From NCBI GenBank assembly GCA_039586575.1, contig JBDHKD010000037.1:21278-85277 (forward strand): 64,000 nt of DNA. Direction: 5' to 3'. Both the position numbers and the translations under genes were made by a program. Below are positions 1 to 7,295 of the stretch, piece by piece (within the stretch, counting starts at the first letter, position 1; each line of letters begins with the position of its first letter). The notes under the pieces were generated by a model that searched no databases, was not told the DNA's origin, and worked only from the letters and a program-made list of their open reading frames with translations. Origin of the DNA: G020344215 sp039586575. Its GTDB lineage: Bacteria; Gemmatimonadota; Gemmatimonadetes; Palauibacterales; KS3-K002.

Positions 1-309
1 GTCGCCGAGGCGGCGCTCGAGATGCTGAACGTGGACGAGTATGGGCTCGAGCAGATGGACGCGCGCATGTTGCGCTTGATCATAGAAGACTTCGATGGCG
101 GACCCGTCGGCCTGTCGAGCTTGGCCGTCGCCTTGGGCGAGGAGTCCGACACGCTGGAGGAAGTCTACGAGCCGTATCTGATTCAGAACGGGCTGTTGCA
201 GCGCACGGCGCGTGGCCGGGTGGCTACCGCCAAGGCCTACCGGCGTTTCGGATACGACCTGCCAACCGGGTCCGGCAGCGATCAGGGTCAGCTGTTCGGT
301 GATGGCTGA
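1..309 (+). CDS. ruvB: RuvB Holliday-junction helicase, C-terminal part only
   Basis: RuvB is the hexameric AAA+ motor that drives Holliday junction branch migration with RuvA. Only about 102 C-terminal residues are inside the window; the ATPase domain lies upstream of base 1. What is present is the winged-helix DNA-binding domain, recognised by GGPVG followed by a short helix and by EPYLIQNGLLQRTARGR, a near-consensus RuvB signature. The reading frame is open from base 1, so the CDS is 5' partial. It overlaps the start of queA by 8 bases, which indicates co-transcription with the queuosine genes. Confidence 0.93.
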   Translation, partial: VAEAALEMLNVDEYGLEQMDARMLRLIIEDFDGGPVGLSSLAVALGEESDTLEEVYEPYLIQNGLLQRTARGRVATAKAYRRFGYDLPTGSGSDQGQLFGDG

Positions 310-1402
310 ACGTGCATCCGTCGACGATGTCGCAGTGACTCCGCCCGCCGGCGACGCACCCGGTGCGCCGCTGCGCACGAGCGATTTCGAGTACCCGCTC
401 GACGAAGAGCTGATCGCCCAGCGGCCGCTTCCCGAGCGTGCAGCTAGCCGGCTCCTCAGGCTGCGGCGGCGGGAGGCGGACTACAGCGACCTCGCCTTCT
501 CACAACTGCCCGCGCTCGTCTCCGCCGGCGATATCGTCGTGCTCAACGACACTCGTGTCTTCCCGGCGCGACTGCTCGGCCATAAGCCGAGCGGTGCCGC
601 GGCGGAGGTGCTGCTGATCGAGCGGCTCGACGCCGATGGGGCCCGCTGGCGCGCGCTAGTACGACCGGGCGGTAAGCTGAAGCCGGGTCGGGTCGTCAGG
701 GTGGCCGAGGAGCTCGAGGTAGTGATCGAAGACTCGGCGAGCGGGGGCGCGCGGATCGTGCGTCTCGACACCCCGCTGTCGCCCAGCGCTGCGCTGGCGC
801 GCTACGGGCATGTGCCCCTGCCTCCCTACATTCGTCGACCTGACGACGACAGCGATATCGTCCGCTACCAAACCGTGTACGCGCGGGAGATTGGCAGCGT
901 GGCGGCACCGACCGCCGGGCTGCATTTCAGCGACGAGATTCTCGAGTCGATCCGTTCGAGCGGAGCGGAGACGGTCATGATTACCCTGCACGTGGGGCCC
1001 GGAACCTTCCGACCGGTGGAGGTCGAGGACCCCACCCAGCATCGCCTGGATGCCGAGTGGTACCGGGTGACGTCGGACACGGCGGAGCGCATCAATCGCC
1101 GTCGCGCGGCCGGCGGCGCGGTCTGGGCTGTTGGCACGACGACGGTGCGGACGCTCGAGACCCTGGCCGCTGACGACGGCTCGCTGAAGCCGGGTGCCGG
1201 GACCACCGACCTCTTCATACGGCCGGGCTATCGCTTCAAAGTGGTCGATCGCCTCATCACCAACTTCCACCTGCCCCGCTCGACCCTGCTCATGCTCGTA
1301 GCGGCCTTTGCCGGCCGCGAACTCACGCTGGCGGCCTACCGGCACGCCGTGCAGGCCGGCTACCGCTTATTCTCGTATGGCGACGCGATGGTGGTGATAT
1401 GA
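302..1402 (+). CDS. queA: S-adenosylmethionine:tRNA ribosyltransferase-isomerase
   Basis: QueA transfers and isomerises the ribose of SAM onto preQ1-tRNA, giving epoxyqueuosine. The 366-residue product has the family landmarks: SDFEYPLDEELIAQ near residue 30, VVLNDTRVFPARL near 80, SVAAPTAGLHF near 200, TLHVGPGTFRPV near 225 and ITNFHLPRSTLLMLVAAF near 320. The ATG at 302 overlaps the ruvB stop. An open frame continues upstream to 212, but only as an extension inside ruvB. About 28 residues precede the conserved start of the fold, so the true start could be slightly later. It overlaps tgt by 4 bases (ATGA), suggesting translational coupling. Confidence 0.95.
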   Translation: MAERASVDDVAVTPPAGDAPGAPLRTSDFEYPLDEELIAQRPLPERAASRLLRLRRREADYSDLAFSQLPALVSAGDIVVLNDTRVFPARLLGHKPSGAAAEVLLIERLDADGARWRALVRPGGKLKPGRVVRVAEELEVVIEDSASGGARIVRLDTPLSPSAALARYGHVPLPPYIRRPDDDSDIVRYQTVYAREIGSVAAPTAGLHFSDEILESIRSSGAETVMITLHVGPGTFRPVEVEDPTQHRLDAEWYRVTSDTAERINRRRAAGGAVWAVGTTTVRTLETLAADDGSLKPGAGTTDLFIRPGYRFKVVDRLITNFHLPRSTLLMLVAAFAGRELTLAAYRHAVQAGYRLFSYGDAMVVI

Positions 1403-2565
1403 GCGCGGCTGAAGCGCGAGCGGTCGGCGGCTTCGAGTTGCAGGCGCGCGACGGCGCGGCGCGGGCCGGGATCCTCCACCTCGCGCATGGGTCGGTGGCC
1501 ACGCCGGCGTTCATGCCGGTAGGTACCCAGGGCACGGTCAAGGCGGTGTCGCCCGCTGAACTGGAGGCGCTGGGGGCCGAGATCGTGCTTGCCAACGCCT
1601 ATCACTTGTATCTACGGCCCGGTCACGAGCTGGTCCAGCGGCTCGGCGGTCTGCACCGCTTCATGGATTGGCAGCGCCCGATCCTCACCGACTCGGGTGG
1701 CTATCAAGTCTTCTCGCTGGCCAGAATCAACGAGGTCAGTGACGAGGGCGTCTGGTTTCAGAGCCACATCGACGGTTCGCGCCACTGCATCACCCCGGAG
1801 CTCGTCATGGAGATCGAGCACGCGCTCGGCGCCGATGTGATCATGGCGTTCGACGAGTGTCCGCCGGGCCGTGCGGACCGTGAGACCGCGGCGCGCGCTG
1901 TCGAGCGCACACAGGCCTGGCTCGAGCGTTGTGTCGAGCGCTTCGCTGAGCTGACAGCCGATCGCGCCACTCAGACGTTGTGGCCCGTCGTTCAGGGCGG
2001 AACGTACTCCGACTTGCGGCTCGAGTCGCTGCACCGGGCCACCGAGTTGCGCGACTGGCGCGGTTTCGGCGTCGGCGGCCTGTCGGTCGGCGAGCCCAAG
2101 CGGGCGATGTTCGAGGTCCTGGCCGGCCTGTCGCCCGCGCTGCCGGAGAGTGGGGTCCGTTATTTGATGGGCGTCGGCTACCCGAAGGACCTGCTTGAAG
2201 CCGTGCGGCTCGGCTATGACATCTTCGATTGCGTCGCACCGACCCGGAACGGGCGGAACGGGACGGCGTTCACCTCGAGCGGGCCGGTCAACGTCAAGCT
2301 GGCGGCCTGGCGCGAGGATGGCGGCCCCATAGAAAACGGCTGTGGCTGCTGGTCCTGCTCCCGCTACAGCCGGGCCTACGTCCGTCACCTGTTCGTTGCC
2401 GGCGAGTTGCTGGCCTTGCGCGTGCTGTCGATCCATAACCTTTATTTCCTGGTGGATCTGATGAGGCGCGCGCGGGCCGCGATCCAAGAAGGTCGGCTCG
2501 ACGCGTGGGTGGACGACTGGCTGGGACGGTATGGAGCGGAGGAGGTTGAGTCAGTAAGTCAGTAA
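1399..2565 (+). CDS. tgt: tRNA-guanine(34) transglycosylase
   Basis: Tgt exchanges guanine 34 of GUN anticodon tRNAs for the queuosine precursor preQ1. The 388-residue length is normal. Catalytic and binding landmarks are visible: LTDSGGYQVFSL with the first Asp near residue 95, FDECPP near 150, GVGGLSVGE near 220, DCVAPTRNGRNGTAF near 275 (with the nucleophilic Asp) and the zinc site CGCWSCSRYSRAYVRHLF near 320. The reaction follows QueA's substrate supply in the same pathway, and the ATG overlaps the queA stop. The last four codons and the stop lie inside a tandem octamer repeat, so the C-terminus varies with repeat copy number. Confidence 0.96.
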   Translation: MSAAEARAVGGFELQARDGAARAGILHLAHGSVATPAFMPVGTQGTVKAVSPAELEALGAEIVLANAYHLYLRPGHELVQRLGGLHRFMDWQRPILTDSGGYQVFSLARINEVSDEGVWFQSHIDGSRHCITPELVMEIEHALGADVIMAFDECPPGRADRETAARAVERTQAWLERCVERFAELTADRATQTLWPVVQGGTYSDLRLESLHRATELRDWRGFGVGGLSVGEPKRAMFEVLAGLSPALPESGVRYLMGVGYPKDLLEAVRLGYDIFDCVAPTRNGRNGTAFTSSGPVNVKLAAWREDGGPIENGCGCWSCSRYSRAYVRHLFVAGELLALRVLSIHNLYFLVDLMRRARAAIQEGRLDAWVDDWLGRYGAEEVESVSQ

Positions 2566-2588
2566 GTCAGTAAGTCAGTAGGTCGGTC
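2549..2588 (+). repeat. Tandem octamer repeat agtcagta, 4 exact copies plus one degenerate
   Basis: Four exact head-to-tail copies of agtcagta occupy 2549-2580, followed by ggtcggtc at 2581-2588. The array starts inside the 3' end of tgt and supplies its TAA stop (2563-2565). Because 8 is not a multiple of 3, each reading frame meets a TAA once every 24 bases of array, so translation always ends here whatever the copy number. No open frame of note uses it otherwise. Confidence 0.95.
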
Positions 2589-2652
2589 AATGACTTCGCA
2601 CCTCAGGCTTACTGAGAGACTGGTCCACTGGCCGACTGATCTACGGGTTTTT
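2549..2652 (+). terminator. Octamer-periodic fold-back followed by T5, possible tgt terminator
   Basis: After the direct repeat, 2608-2643 contains degenerate octamers in the opposite orientation (cttactga, gagactgg, tccactgg, ccgactga, tctac). Their reverse complement keeps CAGT in step with the left array every 8 bases, so the two arms can pair as one long imperfect stem. Five T residues follow at 2648-2652. This has the shape of an intrinsic terminator between tgt and yajC, although mismatches make the stem weak. Function is inferred from shape only. Confidence 0.45.
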
Positions 2653-2680
2653 CACGGCAACCAACCAAGAGGCGGAGAAA

Positions 2681-2998
2681 TTGCTAGCACTAGCCTTTAT
2701 GCCGGCCGATCAGGGCGGCGGCAGCGCCGCCGGTACCCTGATCATGCTCGTGATGTTCGTCGCCATATTCTACCTGCTGCTGATCCGGCCGCAGCGGCAG
2801 CAGCAGAAGCGGCATCAGGAGATGGTGAAGAGCCTTCGACGCGGCGACGAGGTGTCCACGGTCGGTGGTATCGTCGGTAAGATCATCCACGTGAAGGACG
2901 ACCGTCTGACAATCAAGACGGCGGATGACACGCGGCTGGTGATCGAGCGCGACAAAGTGGCCCGCAAGTTTGCCGGCGAAGTGGAGGAGGAGTCATAG
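2681..2998 (+). CDS. yajC: Preprotein translocase subunit YajC
   Basis: YajC is a single-pass inner-membrane accessory of the SecDF complex. The roughly 105-residue product has a short periplasmic N-terminus, one hydrophobic segment (about residues 19-36, ending in LLLIRPQ), then the hallmark cytosolic stretch RPQRQQQKRHQEM and GDEVSTVGGIVGKI. The start is taken as TTG 2681, 3 bases after the GGAG of GGCGGAG; an in-frame ATG at 2699 is also possible but has no close Shine-Dalgarno. The stop overlaps the probable start region of def. It is separated from tgt by a repeat hairpin, so it may be transcribed by read-through or from its own promoter. Confidence 0.92.
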   Translation: MLALAFMPADQGGGSAAGTLIMLVMFVAIFYLLLIRPQRQQQKRHQEMVKSLRRGDEVSTVGGIVGKIIHVKDDRLTIKTADDTRLVIERDKVARKFAGEVEEES

Positions 2999-3504
2999 CT
3001 ATTCTGGATATCCGACTGCTCGGCGACCCGGTGCTACGTAAGCGGGCCGAGGAGGTCGAGGCGATCGACGACGAGTTGCGCAGGCTGGCCGAGAACATGT
3101 TCGAGACGATGTACACGGCGGAGGGCATCGGCTTGGCCGCGCCCCAGGTCGGCGTTTCCAAGCGTCTGTTCGTGATGGATACACGCGAGGAAGGCTCGCA
3201 AGCCCGGGCCGTGGTCAACCCTGTGCTGGTCGAGAGGTCGGGCTCCGAACGCAGCGAGGAAGGCTGCCTCAGTCTGCCGGGGCTGGTTGGAGTCATCGAA
3301 CGGTCGGCGCGGATCGTAATGGAAGGGCTCGATCTCGACGGGCAGCCGATACGCATCGAGGCTTCGGAACTGGCGGCCCGTTGTATCCTGCACGAGATCG
3401 ACCACTTGGACGGGGTGCTCATCATCGATCGAGTGTCGCCGATCAAGCGCAAGATGCTCTTGTCCAAGTGGAGGAAGCTCAGGAAGGAGGAGGCCAAGCG
3501 GTGA
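2995..3504 (+). CDS. def: Peptide deformylase, probable non-canonical start
   Basis: Def removes the N-formyl group from nascent proteins using a metal ion. All three active-site motifs are present: GIGLAAPQ, EGCLSLPG (Cys ligand) and HEIDH (two His ligands and catalytic Glu). The conserved N-terminal strand (AILDIRLLGDPVLRKRA) begins before the first standard start, GTG 3031; using that GTG would remove nine or more conserved residues. In frame upstream are ATA 2995 and ATT 3001, preceded by GGAGGAGG at 2983-2990. I therefore extend to 2995 (169 residues), overlapping yajC. The exact initiation codon is unsettled. It is coupled to fmt by GTGA at its 3' end. Confidence 0.9.
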   Translation: MAILDIRLLGDPVLRKRAEEVEAIDDELRRLAENMFETMYTAEGIGLAAPQVGVSKRLFVMDTREEGSQARAVVNPVLVERSGSERSEEGCLSLPGLVGVIERSARIVMEGLDLDGQPIRIEASELAARCILHEIDHLDGVLIIDRVSPIKRKMLLSKWRKLRKEEAKR

Positions 3505-4277
3505 GACTGGTGTTCTGGGGGACGCCCCAGTTCGCGGACACCGTGTTACGCGCCCTCATCGATGCCGGGCGCGAGGTGGTGGGCGTGGTCACGCAGCCCG
3601 ATCGGCCAGCCGGCCGCGGCCGCGTTCTCCAGCCACCGCCAGTCAAGCTGACGGCCGCAGCGGCGGGCATCCCGGTGCTGCAGCCTGAAAGGCCGTGGGG
3701 CGAGGAGTTCATGGCTTCACTTCGCGCCCGCGAGCCCGGCGTCACGATCATGCGGATGGTCGAGCAGTTGGACGCCGGTCCGATGATTCTGAAGGCGAGC
3801 TGTGCGATCAGCCCCGATGCGACGGCGGGTGCGCTGACCGCGCGGCTGGCGGAGCTCGGCGGCGAAGCGCTGCTCGAGGCTCTGGCTTTGATCGAAGCGG
3901 GCGCAGCGGTGGAAGAGCTACAGGAGGAAACAGAGGCCAGCTACGCGCCGAAGCTGAGCGCCGACGATGTGCGGATCGATTGGTCGCGGCCGGCCGAGGA
4001 GATCGACCGCTGGATCCGCGGTGCCGATCCTGTCCCGGCGGCCTGGACGGAGCTCGGCGGGCTGCGTGTGCGGGTCTTCGTGCCGCGCGTCGTCGCGGCG
4101 GCGCCGGCTGCGGGGCCGGGGGTCGTCGTCACCGCCGACCCGCGGGGAGGATTGGAGGTCGCCACAGGCTCCGGCGTCATCGGCATCGGGCAGGTGCAGC
4201 CGGCGGGAAAGCGAAGGATGGAGGCGGTGGAATGGATCCGCGGCCGCGGGATCGAGCAGGGTTCGCGGTTCGAATGA
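3501..4277 (+). pseudogene. fmt: Methionyl-tRNA formyltransferase with catalytic segment missing
   Basis: Fmt formylates initiator Met-tRNA and pairs functionally with the adjacent def. Start is GTG 3501 after AGGAGG, overlapping the def stop. The N-terminus (LVFWGTPQFA, TQPDRPAGRGR) and the C-terminal domain are clear, but the product is only 258 residues against the usual 305-320. The sequence jumps at about 3738 from LRAREP to GVTIMRMVEQLDAGPM. In known Fmt proteins about 52 residues lie there, containing the NVHxSLLPxxRGxAPI segment with catalytic Asn and His. The third catalytic residue, Asp in LDAG, remains. The loss is in frame. As written the enzyme should be inactive; whether this is biological or an assembly deletion is not known. 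Confidence 0.85.
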
Positions 4278-4927
4278 GGCGATCGCTACCACGTCTCATC
4301 CTGGTGACCGACGACAGGGTCGTGGAAGGTCCGGAGTTCTTGGCGCGGGCGCGCGAGGCGCTGACCGCGGGTGGTCTCGACTGCGCGCTGCAGCTGCGAG
4401 CCCAGCGCCAGGGCGGCGCTCGGCTCTGGGCGTTGGCCCGCCAGCTGAAAGACGAGGCCGACGTCAGCGGATCGACGTTGTGGATCAACGACCGGCTCGA
4501 CGTGGCGCTGGTCGTTCGGGCCCACGGCGTACAGTTGGGCCGGCGCGCCTTGAGTGCTTCGGTGGCAAAGCGCCTGCTGGGCGAGGACGTCTGGATCGGC
4601 GCCTCGGTGCACAGCCCGCTGGAAGCGGCGGAAGCTCTGACCGGCGGCGCCGATCTGGCGGTGCTGGGAAACATCTACGAAACGAGCTCGCACCCCGAGC
4701 GTGAGCCGCTGGGTGTCGATGCCGTCCGCCGGGCGGCGGGCGGCGGGCGATCGATCGTGGCGATCGGGGGTATCACTCCGGAAAGAGCCGCAGAAGTAAT
4801 GGAAGCAGGCGCCTGTGGGGTTGCCGTGTTGGGCGGTGTCTGGCAGGCCGGCGACACGGCTGCCGCGGTCCGGCTTTATCGGCAGGCGATCGCCGGGGCG
4901 GTCGGCCGAGACGAGAAGGCGACGTGA
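4274..4927 (+). CDS. tenI: ThiE/TenI family protein, probably thiazole tautomerase TenI-like
   Basis: A TIM-barrel protein of 217 residues starting at ATG 4274, which overlaps the fmt stop. It belongs to the ThiE/TenI family (ILVTDD, INDRLDVAL, VAIGGITPERAAEVMEAGACGVAVLGGV). Several ThiE hallmarks are absent: the REK-type lysine is replaced in QLRAQ, the LGQxD aspartate is missing (HGVQLGRRAL), and the PTxTK pyrophosphate loop is replaced by NIYETSSH. The GASVHS histidine segment and the ET loop look like TenI, which aromatises the ThiG product. The thiS and thiG neighbours fit that role. A divergent ThiE cannot be excluded. The 4-base overlap with thiS implies coupling. Confidence 0.7.
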   Translation: MRRSLPRLILVTDDRVVEGPEFLARAREALTAGGLDCALQLRAQRQGGARLWALARQLKDEADVSGSTLWINDRLDVALVVRAHGVQLGRRALSASVAKRLLGEDVWIGASVHSPLEAAEALTGGADLAVLGNIYETSSHPEREPLGVDAVRRAAGGGRSIVAIGGITPERAAEVMEAGACGVAVLGGVWQAGDTAAAVRLYRQAIAGAVGRDEKAT

Positions 4928-5151
4928 CGAGCGAAGCGAATCGGGAAACGATCACCATCAAGCTGAACGGTGAAGAGCGGCAAGTGCCCGCCGGCCTGAC
5001 GATCGGTGGCCTGTTGGCCCACCTGAACCTGCATGAGCGGCTTGTGGTGGTCGAGCATAACCGTGAGATCGTCCGCCGCGACGGGTACGGGAAGACCGCC
5101 GTCAACGCCGGTGACGAAATCGAACTCGTGCACTTCGTTGGCGGCGGGTGA
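4924..5151 (+). CDS. thiS: Thiamine biosynthesis sulfur carrier ThiS
   Basis: ThiS is a ubiquitin-fold protein whose C-terminal Gly-Gly is adenylated and converted to a thiocarboxylate that feeds sulfur to ThiG. The product is 75 residues, starts at GTG 4924 within the tenI stop, and ends in VGGG, giving the required C-terminal diglycine. Other family features are ITIKLNGEERQVPAG at the start and GDEIELVHFVGGG at the end. It is slightly longer than usual because of a short N-terminal extension. No thiF adenylyltransferase is in the window, so that activity must be encoded elsewhere. Confidence 0.93.
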   Translation: MTSEANRETITIKLNGEERQVPAGLTIGGLLAHLNLHERLVVVEHNREIVRRDGYGKTAVNAGDEIELVHFVGGG

Positions 5152-5184
5152 TCGGCGGAGTCGAGAATCGAGGAGGACAGCTGA

Positions 5185-5967
5185 ATGACCGTGGCCAAGG
5201 ACGCGTTGGAGATCGCGGGGCGAGAGTTCCGCTCGCGGCTGATCCTCGGGACGGGCAAGTACACGGACAACGACACGATGGTCCGGGCGATCGAGGCTTC
5301 GGGTACCGAGATCGTGACCGTCGCGGTACGCCGCGTCGATCTCGATCGCACGAAGGAGGAAGGTGTTCTCTATCACCTCGACCCCGAGAAGTGGTTCCTG
5401 CTGCCGAATACTGCAGGCTGCTACAACGAGGAAGACGCGGTGCGCTACGCCGAACTGGGGCGCGCGGCCGGATTCAGCGACTGGATCAAGCTCGAGGTCA
5501 TCGGTGACCAGGAAACGCTGCTCCCCGATGTCCAAGGTCTGTTGGACGCGGCTCGCACCCTGGTCGCCGAAGGCTTCAAGGTCCTGGCCTACACGAATGA
5601 AGACCTGATCACCGCACTCAAGCTCGAAGATGCAGGCGTGGCAGCGGTGATGCCGCTCGCGTCACCCATCGGCAGCGGGTTGGGTCTGCTGAACCCGTTC
5701 AGCATCCGGCTGATCAAGAGCCGGATCAGTGTCCCGGTTATCGTCGATGCCGGTGTGGGCACCGCGTCCGACGCCTGTATCACCATGGAGCAGGGCGTCG
5801 ACGGGATACTCATGAATACCGCTATCGCGGCTGCCAGGGATCCGGTCCGCATGGCACAGGCGATGAAGCAGGCGACCGAAGCCGGGAGGCTCGCTTACCT
5901 GGCCGGCCGCATGCCGAGACGCGAGCAGGCCGTGCCGTCCAGCCCCACGGCCGGCATGCTCGACTGA
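5185..5967 (+). CDS. thiG: Thiazole synthase ThiG
   Basis: ThiG builds thiazole phosphate from deoxyxylulose 5-phosphate, dehydroglycine and ThiS-thiocarboxylate. The 260-residue product shows SRLILGTGKY near residue 16, the Schiff-base lysine segment WIKLEVIGD near 96, VMPLASPIGSGLGL near 155, VDAGVGTASDA near 188 and GILMNTAIAAARDP near 210. Start ATG 5185 follows GAGGAGG at the correct distance. It sits 33 bases after thiS and completes the thiazole branch with tenI and thiS. Confidence 0.96.
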   Translation: MTVAKDALEIAGREFRSRLILGTGKYTDNDTMVRAIEASGTEIVTVAVRRVDLDRTKEEGVLYHLDPEKWFLLPNTAGCYNEEDAVRYAELGRAAGFSDWIKLEVIGDQETLLPDVQGLLDAARTLVAEGFKVLAYTNEDLITALKLEDAGVAAVMPLASPIGSGLGLLNPFSIRLIKSRISVPVIVDAGVGTASDACITMEQGVDGILMNTAIAAARDPVRMAQAMKQATEAGRLAYLAGRMPRREQAVPSSPTAGMLD

Positions 5968-5975
5968 GGACGAAA

Positions 5976-7295
5976 CTGACCAGCACAGCGAATGTCGCAC
6001 CGGCACGCTCGGCGGCCCTCGAAGTGTTGCGCGCCGTGCGCCGGGGTGTGCTGGCCGATCGCGCTTTCGAGCGATGCGCCGCAGCATTGGGCGCCGCCGA
6101 TCGTCGCTTGGCACAGGAGCTCGCGTACGGCGTGCTGCGCTTGCGTGGGCGTCTCGACTACGTTCTCGACCCGCTGGTGAGAGGTGGCCTCCGGCGGCTC
6201 GACCCCGACTTGCTCGACATCCTGCGATTGGGCGCCTACCAGCTGCTGGAGCTCGATCGCGTACCGGCCTATGCGGCCGTCTCCGAGGCGGTGGAGGCGG
6301 CCAAGGCGGGCGCAGGGAGGGGGGCGGCATCACTCGCCAACGCGGTGCTGCGGCGCATCGAGCGTGAGGACCACGCTTCGCCGGCTTTTCCGCCGGGTAC
6401 CGATGACCCGGTCGGCTATCTGTCGACGTGGGGCTCGCACCCTCGCTGGTTGGTAGAGCGGTGGCTGGCGCGGGCGCCGCTCGCGGAGGTCGAGCGGCTG
6501 GTCGAATACGACAACACTCGACCGGCGGTGTACCTTACGGTGTTCGAGCCGCGCGACGAGGCCGCACGACGATTGCGTGAGGCGGGTGTGGACTCCGAGC
6601 CGCTGGAGTGGGCGCCCAGCTCCCTGCGTGTCGAGTCGGGCGACCTCCTCCAGGCCCTGGGGCGGGTTCGGGGCGTGGTTCAGGACCCCGGGGCCGCTGC
6701 CGTGGTCGACTACATGGCTCTGGACCCGGGCAGTCCGGTGGTCGATCTTTGTGCGGCGCCCGGCGGCAAGGCGGCACTGCTGGCGGCGCGCGGTCATCCG
6801 GTGTATGCCTTCGAGGTCGCGCGGCCGCGTTTGGCGCGCTTGCTCGAGAACCGGGCCAGGCTCGAGTTGTCGAACCTTCACGTGACGCTCGCCGACTCGA
6901 CTCAGCCGCCCGTGGCAGGGGCGCCGGTCATTCTGCTCGATGCGCCCTGTACCGGGACGGGCACGCTTGCCCGGCATCCCGATGGTCGCTGGCGGATCGG
7001 GCCCGCCGACCTCGAGGCGCTGGTCGATACCCAGCGACGCCTCTTGGACGCTGCGGCGGCGGCGTTGGCGCCGGACGGCTTGATCGTTTACGCGACGTGC
7101 TCGCTGGAAGCGGAGGAAAACGAGGAACAGGTGGGAGCGTTCTTGAAGAGACAAGCGGACTTCGAGCTCGAAGCGCCGCCTGCCGGTAACGTGGCGCCGG
7201 AACTGCTGGGCCTGGGCGGCGAACTGCGGGTGCTCCCGCAACGACACGGCACGGATGGGGCGTATGCCGCAAGACTTCGACGACGCTTGGGTTGA
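5976..7295 (+). CDS. rsmB: 16S rRNA m5C967 methyltransferase RsmB, probable CTG start
   Basis: RsmB methylates C967 of 16S rRNA. It has an N-terminal NusB-like helical domain and a C-terminal Rossmann SAM domain with DLCAAPGGKA, DAPCTGTGTLARHPDGRWR and YATCSLEAEEN, including both catalytic cysteines. Homology needs residues before the first standard start (GTG 6024): the upstream frame reads PARSAALEVLRAVRRG, the usual beginning of the domain. No ATG, GTG or TTG exists in that frame after the thiG stop. CTG 5976, six bases after GAGG, gives MTSTANVAPARSAALEVL and is the best candidate. If CTG is not used, 16 residues are lost. It overlaps the next gene by about 40 bases. Confidence 0.88.
   Translation: MTSTANVAPARSAALEVLRAVRRGVLADRAFERCAAALGAADRRLAQELAYGVLRLRGRLDYVLDPLVRGGLRRLDPDLLDILRLGAYQLLELDRVPAYAAVSEAVEAAKAGAGRGAASLANAVLRRIEREDHASPAFPPGTDDPVGYLSTWGSHPRWLVERWLARAPLAEVERLVEYDNTRPAVYLTVFEPRDEAARRLREAGVDSEPLEWAPSSLRVESGDLLQALGRVRGVVQDPGAAAVVDYMALDPGSPVVDLCAAPGGKAALLAARGHPVYAFEVARPRLARLLENRARLELSNLHVTLADSTQPPVAGAPVILLDAPCTGTGTLARHPDGRWRIGPADLEALVDTQRRLLDAAAAALAPDGLIVYATCSLEAEENEEQVGAFLKRQADFELEAPPAGNVAPELLGLGGELRVLPQRHGTDGAYAARLRRRLG

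Noticed and set aside
3381..3500. Upstream extension of the fmt frame into def
   Set aside because: The extra residues are def read in another frame; GTG 3501 after AGGAGG gives the conserved Fmt start.
4140..4300. TPP riboswitch before the thiamine genes
   Set aside because: The tenI start overlaps the fmt stop, leaving no leader, and no THI-box sequence is visible.
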